From positions 1 through 23,373 of the forward strand of contig DEQS01000075.1 in NCBI GenBank assembly GCA_002360555.1: DNA of 23,373 nucleotides. The letters are read 5' to 3'. The translations under genes were made by a program, and so were the position numbers. Every line of letters starts with the position of its first letter. Position 1 is the first letter of the stretch. This document shows, piece by piece, positions 15,655 to 21,771 of the stretch. The DNA is from Chloracidobacterium sp. UBA3360. Lineage in GTDB: Bacteria; Acidobacteriota; Blastocatellia; Pyrinomonadales; Pyrinomonadaceae. A model generated the notes under the pieces. It saw only the letters and a program-made list of their open reading frames with translations, made no database searches and was not told the origin of the DNA.

Positions 15655-15671
15655 CTGTTATTTCTTACAGT
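15655..15671 (+). promoter_or_regulatory. 17-bp dyad operator, copy D
   Basis: CTGTTATTTCTTACAGT lies 102 bp upstream of the receiver-only gene at 15773. It matches the consensus CTGTYAWTTNTKACAGT shared with three other upstream regions, in the same orientation relative to the gene. A candidate -10, TGTAAT, lies at 15698-15703, about 38 bp from the dyad centre, with a poor -35, which would suit an activator site. Confidence 0.6.
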
Positions 15672-15772
15672 ATTTTTATCCCCAACATCAGTTAGTCTGT
15701 AATAGGGTCTGAGAATTTCTGATTTTGGCGTTGTGACATCGTCCATTTTCAACAAACCAGGTCGAAACGATA

Positions 15773-16195
15773 ATGGCTACTGATCCAAAAAAACCTGATC
15801 GTCTACGCGTTCTCGTAGCCGAAGACAACAGAGAGATGCGAAATGCGATCGTTCGGCTCGTCGAGACCGAATATGAGGTGGTCGGGACTGTAAGTGACGG
15901 GCGGGCTCTCGTTAAAGCCGTTGCTGAATTGCGTCCTGACATTGGAGTTTTCGATATCTCAATGCCGGTGATGAATGGTATCGAGGCAGCACTTGAGATC
16001 AGGAAGCACGATTCAAAAATAAAAATAGTCTTTTTAACTGTGAACGAAGATACTGATTTTGTATCAGCCGCGCTCGACGCTGGTGCCAACGGTTACGTGG
16101 TAAAAAGGCAAATGGCTTCGGACCTGCTCACCGCCCTCAAAGAAGCTCGCGAAGGGCGAAACTTTATTTCTTCTTGCTGCGAATTGTCGGACTAA
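15773..16195 (+). CDS. Receiver-only response regulator
   Basis: The 140-aa product is a single receiver domain with acidic residues E17/D18, phospho-acceptor D61 in VFDISMPVMNG, T89 and K111. After the last helix only about 15 residues remain, so there is no output domain. It resembles the receiver of the LuxR-type regulator just upstream and may be a duplicated copy that lost its HTH, or a phosphate sink or shuttle in the same pathway. The stop is clean, and no HTH is seen in other frames downstream before the convergent gene, so truncation by a recent frameshift is not supported. Operator copy D lies upstream. Confidence 0.87.
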   Translation: MATDPKKPDRLRVLVAEDNREMRNAIVRLVETEYEVVGTVSDGRALVKAVAELRPDIGVFDISMPVMNGIEAALEIRKHDSKIKIVFLTVNEDTDFVSAALDAGANGYVVKRQMASDLLTALKEAREGRNFISSCCELSD

Positions 16196-16227
16196 GTATC
16201 GGTTCGGTCATTAATTTTGGGTATCAG

Positions 16228-16243
16228 ATCACCTGTAGGTGAT
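16228..16243. terminator. Hairpin between convergent genes
   Basis: Perfect inverted repeat ATCACC-TGTA-GGTGAT in the 74-bp gap between the receiver-only gene (+) and the DUF4239 gene (-). There is no T-tract on either side, so it is at best a weak bidirectional terminator. Confidence 0.4.
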
Positions 16244-16269
16244 AGGCATAGCCGGTTGCGAGATCCTCT

Positions 16270-17046
16270 TTACGGGGCCATTTCAGACTGAACATTGATC
16301 AAAGGCTGCTGAGAAACGGGCATCAATCGGCCACCCGGGTGATCAAGTGTGGCGATCAGGGCAATAACAAGCGAGAATGCGACAGCAAGGATCGGCGAAA
16401 CACGGGACCGACGTGAATCGGCGATCGCTGTGTAGTAACCAAGGCTGATCATTCCCATGATCAATAAGCTCATCAGCACTGCCCACATAGTGGTCGGAAC
16501 CCGAGCTTGCATTCCGATGCCGATACGCTTTGCGTGCAGGTTTGCGATCTCATTCAGCGATTCGACGTATAACGCCCCGATGTCCGAGCTCATATCTGCT
16601 CTAAAGTTAGCAACAGCGATCTCCCATAATTGTTGCTGCATCACTAAGCTTTCGCCCTGAGATATTCTTATTGCGTCGGCATCGTCTGAAGCGGCAAGGC
16701 TAATGCGTTGGTCGACGTACTTTTTGAGCAAGTTTTTCGATGCTGTTCGATCCGGCTCGGGAAGAAAATCGGCTCGGTGCCAGGCGGAGCGGATTACACT
16801 TGATTCTTCTCGAACCAATGATTTCTTTGTTTCGTACCTGTCTGAAACGATCCCAAAGGTGAATGCAAGCATAAACGCCTGCAATCCGAGTATCGAGCCC
16901 GATATCGCCGACGCGGGCGACTCCCGCTCGGCTTTCGATTTCCCCAAGATGTTTCGACCGAGCCGATATCCGGTCTCGCTAGCAAAGAGCACAACTCCGA
17001 TCACTATAAAGAAAAGTAGCCAAGTTGGTACGATATCTATTAACAT
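16270..17046 (-). CDS. DUF4239 (bestrophin-like) membrane protein
   Basis: The 258-aa product has two membrane helices near the N terminus (about 7-24 and 45-66), a long soluble middle, and two near the C terminus (about 185-208 and 216-234). Features such as GSILGLQAFMLAFTFGI and a conserved D-x-R-Y-x-x-x-K-x-x-x-x-x-E-x-x-x-I segment match the DUF4239/bestrophin-like family. Biochemical function is not established, although ion-channel-like activity has been suggested by fold similarity. Length is normal. The ATG at 17046 follows AGAAGG with good spacing. A 16-bp inverted repeat sits immediately upstream of that Shine-Dalgarno. Confidence 0.85.
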   Translation of the reverse strand: MLIDIVPTWLLFFIVIGVVLFASETGYRLGRNILGKSKAERESPASAISGSILGLQAFMLAFTFGIVSDRYETKKSLVREESSVIRSAWHRADFLPEPDRTASKNLLKKYVDQRISLAASDDADAIRISQGESLVMQQQLWEIAVANFRADMSSDIGALYVESLNEIANLHAKRIGIGMQARVPTTMWAVLMSLLIMGMISLGYYTAIADSRRSRVSPILAVAFSLVIALIATLDHPGGRLMPVSQQPLINVQSEMAP

Positions 17047-17058
17047 TTCAAAACCTTC

Positions 17059-17074
17059 TTGATCCCCTGATCAA
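17059..17074 (-). promoter_or_regulatory. Inverted repeat next to the DUF4239 ribosome-binding site
   Basis: TTGATC-AGGG-GATCAA on the - strand, ending directly before the AGAAGG Shine-Dalgarno of the DUF4239 gene. It could be an operator or an mRNA hairpin affecting translation. The stem is only 6 bp, so this is tentative. Confidence 0.35.
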
Positions 17075-17119
17075 ATATCCTCGGAAACCGATGCATACTA
17101 GGCCACCGCTCTCACAAGT

Positions 17120-17665
17120 TTAATTTTTTGGCCTGACCGGATACTTCTTAAAGACCTTTGGGATTGTTTTATTGACCAACCCCTGCATCTGCTTGAGATC
17201 TTTTTCGAGGTCGCCGGTCGGCGGCGTGACAAAAACGTCCTTAACTACGGCGCGCCATATGGAATATTTGTTTTTCGTTTCAATGAGGTCGATCAACAAA
17301 GTTCCGCTGGTGACCGTCATCAACGCAGCAGGGTTGCCATAACCGCCCCAAAATCTGTATCGCTCGTTATTCCAAGTAGGGCCGACACCCTGGAGGTCCA
17401 TCCCGGCTGCCGCCATTACCGCGATCCGAATATCCGGGGCTGTGTCATTTCTCACGAGTCCCCGCATTGTCAATTCGCGTTCGATTGCGGCAACTAACAT
17501 TTCGCTGGTCGTTGCTTTAGGCGCTATCTGTCCGTCGGACCAGGCAAAGGTTTTGAATTTTGAAAAGTCGAACGATTTGTCGACATCGACCACCGTTTTT
17601 TGAGCCTGGGCAAACGATGCAAATACAAATAGTGCTGCTATTGCTATGATAATTCTTGATTTCAT
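17120..17665 (-). CDS. DUF4136 periplasmic protein
   Basis: The 181-aa product has a cleavable signal peptide (hydrophobic 5-19, AQA at 20-22). A DUF4136 domain follows: D-x-D-x-x-x-D-F-S-K-F-K-T-F-A-W near 27-42, then AIERELTMRGL and D-x-R-I-A-V near 61-87. The late GTLLIDLIETKNKYSIWRAV (133-152) is the typical family motif. Function is unknown; homologues are often lipoproteins, but here the leader lacks the lipobox cysteine. GGGGAG precedes the ATG at 17665. Operator copy A is 110 bp upstream, linking it to the arylsulfatase and membrane operon that carry the same dyad. Confidence 0.87.
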   Translation of the reverse strand: MKSRIIIAIAALFVFASFAQAQKTVVDVDKSFDFSKFKTFAWSDGQIAPKATTSEMLVAAIERELTMRGLVRNDTAPDIRIAVMAAAGMDLQGVGPTWNNERYRFWGGYGNPAALMTVTSGTLLIDLIETKNKYSIWRAVVKDVFVTPPTGDLEKDLKQMQGLVNKTIPKVFKKYPVRPKN

Positions 17666-17774
17666 CTGTCACTCCCCTTATAGCTTTTCCAGTCGGTGTC
17701 CTTTAACTGCCCCGAACGTCAGGGCATAAAGGTCATGCCATGATCGAGTCTAATATGCCGTTGCACGGAGCGTA

Positions 17775-17791
17775 ACTGTCACAATTAACAG
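17775..17791 (-). promoter_or_regulatory. 17-bp dyad operator, copy A
   Basis: On the - strand CTGTTAATTGTGACAGT, followed by TACGCT, a six-base extension also present after copy C. It lies 110 bp upstream of the DUF4136 ATG. Possible -10 elements (TATTAG or TAGACT, 17747-17755) are about 31-34 bp from the dyad centre. Confidence 0.6.
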
Positions 17792-17858
17792 GTTAGCCTA
17801 AGCCCCAAAATCGCAGGAAGGGCCTCGGCCGCGTCTCCCACACCGCGTCCAAAGCCCG

Positions 17859-17873
17859 TTCCCATATTGGGAA
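17859..17873. repeat. Short inverted repeat
   Basis: TTCCCA-TAT-TGGGAA, a perfect 6-bp-arm dyad in the 303-bp gap between the DUF4136 and arylsulfatase genes. No gene is seen in this gap. The role is unknown. Confidence 0.35.
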
Positions 17874-17929
17874 AGCTCCGGCTGGCGCCTCGGCTCTCCC
17901 AAATCTAATTGTTAGGTAAGACCAGTGGT

Positions 17930-17958
17930 CAGCGGCAGCCCTTTCGGACTGCCAGCTG
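17930..17958 (-). terminator. Hairpin downstream of the arylsulfatase gene
   Basis: On the - strand, GGCAGTCC-GAAA-GGGCTGCC is an 8-bp stem with a GAAA tetraloop, extended by CAGC/GCTG arms. It starts 10 nt after the arylsulfatase stop. There is no clear T-tract, so it may be a stabiliser or a weak terminator. Confidence 0.5.
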
Positions 17959-17968
17959 CCAAATGCAC

Positions 17969-20341
17969 TTACTGCCGAGCCATTGCCATTGCCATTGCCT
18001 TTTCAGGTTCGACGTAGTGATCCGCTTCCTCGGCGTCGTCGGCGACCGCAAGTTGAACGCCCTTGACCTCACCGTTAAATCGGTTTTCCCCGGCAGCGTA
18101 GTCCGGTGATACCGGAGCACCGGAATCTTCGCCAATGTCGCAGCCGTCATCAGCCGAATAGACGAACGCGAGAGTTGCACCAATGTCGCCTTCGCCGGTT
18201 TTTTCACCGTCGATGAACAACGTCGCTTTGCCGCCCTTGCCCGGACCGCCACCGGCGTATGCAAATTCCATACGCACCTGGTGTCGACCGGAAGGGATCA
18301 CCTTGTCCGATTCGACGTAGAAGTGCTCAAAGCCGCCCCAGTTGTAGCAATACTTGAGCTTGCCGTCCTTGGCGTAAAGGCTCCATCCGCCGATGTTCGC
18401 TCCCTGAGAAATGATGACGCCCTCGGCTCCGCTGTCCGGCACGATGATCTCAGCGGTCACCGAATGAGACTTGTTTTTTATGTTGAGAACACAGTTCTCG
18501 GAAAGGCGTCCCATTCCTCCAAACAGCAACTGAGAATTGCCCTTGATCAGGACCGGTCGTCCGGCGGTGTCGGGATTCATCTTTTCCATCATACGATCGT
18601 CGATCGGCAGCACCTTGTAGCGGGTCGCCTCGATGATAAAGAGACGCTGCATCTCTGCAAGCTTTTCAGGCATCTCCTTCGCAAGATCATGGGACTGGCT
18701 CCAGTCCTCATTGGTGTTATAGAGTTCCCAAACGTCGTCGTTCAGCGGGGTCCTTGCTCCCATACTTGCCCACGGAGTGTAGTGCTTTGTCACGGCGGTC
18801 CAACCCTTGTGGTAGATCGCACGATTGCCCATCACTTCAAAGTACTGTATCTCGTGGCGTTCGGGTGCTGCCGGCTCGTTGAACGCGTACATCATGCTGG
18901 TGCCCTCGATCGGATCTTGCTGCAAGCCGTCAACACTCTCGGGCTCGGGAATACCCGCCGCCTCGAGGATCGTCGGAGCGACATCGATCACGTGACTGAA
19001 TTGCGATCGGATCTCGCCCTTAGCCTCGATACCTTTCGGCCAGTGGACAACAGTACCGTTGCGGGTGCCGCCCCAGTGAGAAGCCACCTGTTTGGTCCAT
19101 TGGTAAGGAGTATTCATTGCGTGTGCCCAACCAACCGCGTAGTGGTTGTATGAATCCGGGCCGCCGAGCTTGTCGATCCTCTCGTTCAAATACTCCGGTG
19201 TTTCCTTGGCCTGCAGTTGATTGAAGTAGCTCATCTCGTTATAGCAGCCGTTGATCGAACCCTCAGCTGAGGCTCCGTTATCGCCGATGATGTAATAGAT
19301 GAGCGTGTCGTCGGTGATGCCGAGTTTATCCAGGCCCTCGAACAACCGGCCGACATGGTAATCGGTATACTCCATATAACCCGCATAGACCTCCATCTCG
19401 CGGCGGAGTACCGGCTTAAAATTCTCCGGCATTTCGTCCCAACTCGGGACCTCAGCCGGTCGTGCGGACAATTGGCAGTCCGCCGGGATCACACCCATGG
19501 CTTTTTGTCTTGCGAAGGTTGCCTCACGCAGCTTGTCCCAGCCCTCGTCGAATTTTCCTTTGTACTTATCTGCCCATTCCTTCGGTACGTGATGCGGAGC
19601 GTGGGTGGCCCCCGGCGCAAAGTAAACGAAGAAAGGTTTATCCGGAGCAAGCGCCTTTTGCTGTGACATCCATCCGATGGCCTTGTCGGTCATATCCTCC
19701 ATGAGGTGATAGCCCTCCTCAGGCGTTTTGTCGGGTTCGACCGGCGTCGTACCGCAATAGAGCGTCGGATACCACTGATTGGCCTCACCGCCGATAAATC
19801 CGTAGAAATACTCAAATCCGCCGCCGCCAGTTGGCCACTGGTTAAACGGGCCGACCGGGCTCGATTCCCAGACCGGTACCTCGTGGCACTTGCCGAATTG
19901 GGCTGTGTTGTAGCCGTTGAGTTTGAGTGTCTTGGCTAGCGGTGACATCGTGTTCGGAAGCACCGAGGAGTAGCCCGGAGCACCCGTGGCGATCTCGGTA
20001 ATGCCGGCCATGCCGGCCGAGTGGTGATTGCGGCCTGTTAATAATGCTTGACGCGTTGCAGAACAGATAGCCGTTGTGTGGAACCGGTTGAATTTCAAAC
20101 CGCCTGCAGCCAGTTTCTCCGCATTGGGCGTCCAGCACGGTCCACCAAATGCGGTTGATGCTCCGAATCCGGCATCGTCGATGAGGACGATCAGAACGTT
20201 TGGAGCTCCCTCGGGCGGCCGAAGCTGCTCGATCGGTTCTGTTTTATGGTCAGGATCCTTCGCGTCATACGCGATGAATTGCGGCCGCGCGGTATTACGC
20301 ATTGGTAAATGCGAACGATGTTTCTTGTCTGACGTGTACAT
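17969..20341 (-). CDS. Arylsulfatase (FGly-type, large AtsA/AtsD-like)
   Basis: The 790-aa product has no signal peptide. It carries the full set of type I sulfatase residues: D55-D56 in LIVLIDDAGFG, the formylglycine motif C93-S-A-T-R97 with LLTGR after it, K151 and H153 (FGKCHEVPVWE), H247 (GATHAPHH) and D354-N355 (IIGDNG). Spacing is close to that known for Pseudomonas aeruginosa arylsulfatase. Alanine replaces the usual proline in the C-x-P-x-R motif, a variant tolerated by formylglycine-generating enzyme in known families. Residues about 560-790 form a beta-rich, LamG-like C-terminal domain. Length resembles the large actinobacterial-type sulfatases of about 790 aa. It hydrolyses sulfate esters; the substrate is unknown, and no formylglycine-generating enzyme is encoded here. 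AGGAG precedes the ATG at 20341. Confidence 0.92.
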   Translation of the reverse strand: MYTSDKKHRSHLPMRNTARPQFIAYDAKDPDHKTEPIEQLRPPEGAPNVLIVLIDDAGFGASTAFGGPCWTPNAEKLAAGGLKFNRFHTTAICSATRQALLTGRNHHSAGMAGITEIATGAPGYSSVLPNTMSPLAKTLKLNGYNTAQFGKCHEVPVWESSPVGPFNQWPTGGGGFEYFYGFIGGEANQWYPTLYCGTTPVEPDKTPEEGYHLMEDMTDKAIGWMSQQKALAPDKPFFVYFAPGATHAPHHVPKEWADKYKGKFDEGWDKLREATFARQKAMGVIPADCQLSARPAEVPSWDEMPENFKPVLRREMEVYAGYMEYTDYHVGRLFEGLDKLGITDDTLIYYIIGDNGASAEGSINGCYNEMSYFNQLQAKETPEYLNERIDKLGGPDSYNHYAVGWAHAMNTPYQWTKQVASHWGGTRNGTVVHWPKGIEAKGEIRSQFSHVIDVAPTILEAAGIPEPESVDGLQQDPIEGTSMMYAFNEPAAPERHEIQYFEVMGNRAIYHKGWTAVTKHYTPWASMGARTPLNDDVWELYNTNEDWSQSHDLAKEMPEKLAEMQRLFIIEATRYKVLPIDDRMMEKMNPDTAGRPVLIKGNSQLLFGGMGRLSENCVLNIKNKSHSVTAEIIVPDSGAEGVIISQGANIGGWSLYAKDGKLKYCYNWGGFEHFYVESDKVIPSGRHQVRMEFAYAGGGPGKGGKATLFIDGEKTGEGDIGATLAFVYSADDGCDIGEDSGAPVSPDYAAGENRFNGEVKGVQLAVADDAEEADHYVEPEKAMAMAMARQ

Positions 20342-20710
20342 AGTGTTCTCCTATCCAAAAGTCCGCCACCGCACAAAATTGCCGGTGCTGTTGACTTGAT
20401 TGACTTTTTGAATGCAAATGAAAAATACAAACTCCTATGTAACGAAACGTCGCACCTTTTGAGGTAGGGCGGTACTGTCATAATTGACAGGTTTTGGGGA
20501 ATCCGAAAATTTCCCAGGCGGATCGCAAGATATGGTCGAATAACAAAAATTCGCCGGAAATACTCAGAGCATGCCGGGGAAATTGTTCGTTCAAACCAAC
20601 CGCAGCACGCGGCTCCTTGTTCGTATAATTTTTAACTATTGTTCCCGAACAAATGAACGTTGATGATTTGGTACGTAACTAGCTTAGTTGCCGACATGCC
20701 TGCAAATACG
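20342..20710. other. Intergenic region upstream of the arylsulfatase
   Basis: No gene seen. It holds operator copy B, a candidate - strand -10 TACATA at 20436-20441, and several GTTCG/CGAAC words (near 20587, 20619 and 20641). A small hairpin CCGC-AGCAC-GCGG near 20599-20611 may serve the end of the membrane operon. Confidence 0.5.
20474..20490 (-). promoter_or_regulatory. 17-bp dyad operator, copy B (perfect palindrome)
   Basis: On the - strand CTGTCAATTATGACAGT. The central 16 bp, CTGTCA-N4-TGACAG, are perfectly symmetric. It lies 133 bp upstream of the arylsulfatase ATG and about 44 bp from a candidate -10 TACATA. Confidence 0.65.
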
Positions 20711-21100
20711 TCAGCCCTTTTTTATGAACAGCGAGGCGATACGGTTTATCGGCCCACGCAGTATGAGATATGGCAAGATCGCTAAAATGAGAGCAACTAT
20801 GACCACCTCAAACGGATATACCCACCGCTCGACGATGAGTTGGTAAACAACATCAAGCACCATCGCAAACACAAAGACTTTGCCCACCGATTTCCATCCG
20901 TCTTTCAGCATGTCCCGCCGGTGTTCGGGCTGGGTGAAGAGCGCCCAAAAATATGCCGGCTTGCCTGCCTTTGCGTCCTTAAGTCCAGCGATTATCGCAA
21001 AGACCGTGGCCATTATCGGCTGTAAATAAATTCTAAAGTGCATTGGCCCGGTTACCCGAGCACCAAGATTCTCTATTGTTCGTGTAATGATCTCTTCCAT
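20711..21100 (-). CDS. Membrane protein of unknown function
   Basis: The start is placed at ATG 21100 rather than the upstream TTG at 21121. GGGAGGG lies 8 bp before this ATG, and the ATG follows the DUF202 stop by one base. The 129-aa product has three or four hydrophobic segments (about 26-41, 71-87, 95-115). The middle contains a basic, His/Trp-rich loop with FTQPEHRRDMLKDGWKS. I do not recognise the family. Tight coupling to the DUF202 gene suggests the two membrane proteins act together (inference). No strong terminator follows. Confidence 0.75.
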   Translation of the reverse strand: MEEIITRTIENLGARVTGPMHFRIYLQPIMATVFAIIAGLKDAKAGKPAYFWALFTQPEHRRDMLKDGWKSVGKVFVFAMVLDVVYQLIVERWVYPFEVVIVALILAILPYLILRGPINRIASLFIKKG

Positions 21101-21101
21101 T

Positions 21102-21509
21102 TCAAAACCCTCCCAGGCCAAAGAAAATATTCAACAGTGTCAAAAGGCCGACGATAAGAACGCCGATCGATGCCAGAAGCGAAAACGAAAAGGGCGGCTT
21201 AATTTTTGACTCACCGAGGATATTTTTCTTCGCCATTTTGTATTCGAGAATGCCCGTGGTCAGAAGCCCCATACCGAGCAGTATCAGAAATAACCCCAAG
21301 TTACGCGGAGCATTTTCTCTAATGCCCGCATTACCTTTTTGAAGCAGAGCGTCCATAAACTTGAATATCGTAAAGCCGAAACTTATCAGTGCAACACCCG
21401 TACGGAGCCACGCCATCAGCGTACGTTCGAGTGCCATAATTGTACGGGCTAGCGCCAGTTCGGTGCGTTGCTCAGCCAACTGATTTGAGGTTAGTGGTGT
21501 GTCGTTCAT
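21102..21509 (-). CDS. DUF202/YidH-family membrane protein
   Basis: The 135-aa product starts with a polar helix, ERTELALARTIMALERTLMA, and continues WLRTGVALISFGF, the DUF202 signature. It has three membrane helices (about 33-52, 69-87 and 107-130). Length fits the family, whose function is not established; YidH-like proteins are inner-membrane. GGAGG precedes the ATG at 21509. It is the middle gene of a three-gene - strand operon. The 41-aa ORF ends 24 bp upstream and the unknown membrane protein begins one base after its stop. Confidence 0.85.
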   Translation of the reverse strand: MNDTPLTSNQLAEQRTELALARTIMALERTLMAWLRTGVALISFGFTIFKFMDALLQKGNAGIRENAPRNLGLFLILLGMGLLTTGILEYKMAKKNILGESKIKPPFSFSLLASIGVLIVGLLTLLNIFFGLGGF

Positions 21510-21533
21510 TTTATTTGACCTCCGTTTCGCGCT

Positions 21534-21659
21534 CTACCTTAACGGCTTGCTTGGCCACAGCCCTTCGATCTCAACGCTTAGCGACCAACTTAGGAACGTC
21601 CGAATTGCGGCGAGCAGCCCGAGTATCAATACGTTGTTAAACGTCTGATCCAGGCTCAT
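21534..21659 (-). CDS. 41-aa DUF1622-like small membrane ORF
   Basis: ATG at 21659, stop TAG at 21536-21534. The product begins MSLDQTFNNVLILGLLAAIR and continues TFLSWSLSVEIEGLWP. The segment IRTFLSWSLSVEIEG resembles the C-terminal part of DUF1622 membrane proteins, which are normally around 110-120 aa. A TAA lies three codons upstream in frame, so the N-terminal half is missing or lost. Position between operator copy C and the DUF202 gene supports real transcription. The ribosome-binding site is unclear, so it could be a decaying fragment. Confidence 0.55.
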   Translation of the reverse strand: MSLDQTFNNVLILGLLAAIRTFLSWSLSVEIEGLWPSKPLR

Positions 21660-21720
21660 CGGAAGTTAGCCCCCCGCAGCCGATCATATGTAAAATTTAA
21701 CTGAAAGTTTGTAAAGCGTA

Positions 21721-21737
21721 ACTGTCAGAAATAACAG
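21721..21737 (-). promoter_or_regulatory. 17-bp dyad operator, copy C
   Basis: On the - strand CTGTTATTTCTGACAGT followed by TACGCT. It differs from copy D by one base over 17. A promoter-like TTTACA, 17 bp, TACATA (- strand, TACATA at 21692-21687) lies downstream, then the 41-aa ORF ATG at 21659. Confidence 0.65.
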
Positions 21738-21771
21738 GGTATTTTTGCCCCCCGCTACTTAACGTGAAAGT

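Noticed and set aside
18281..19153. 290-aa + strand ORF inside the arylsulfatase gene
   Set aside because: Fully antisense to a well-supported sulfatase with all catalytic residues; no recognisable motif.
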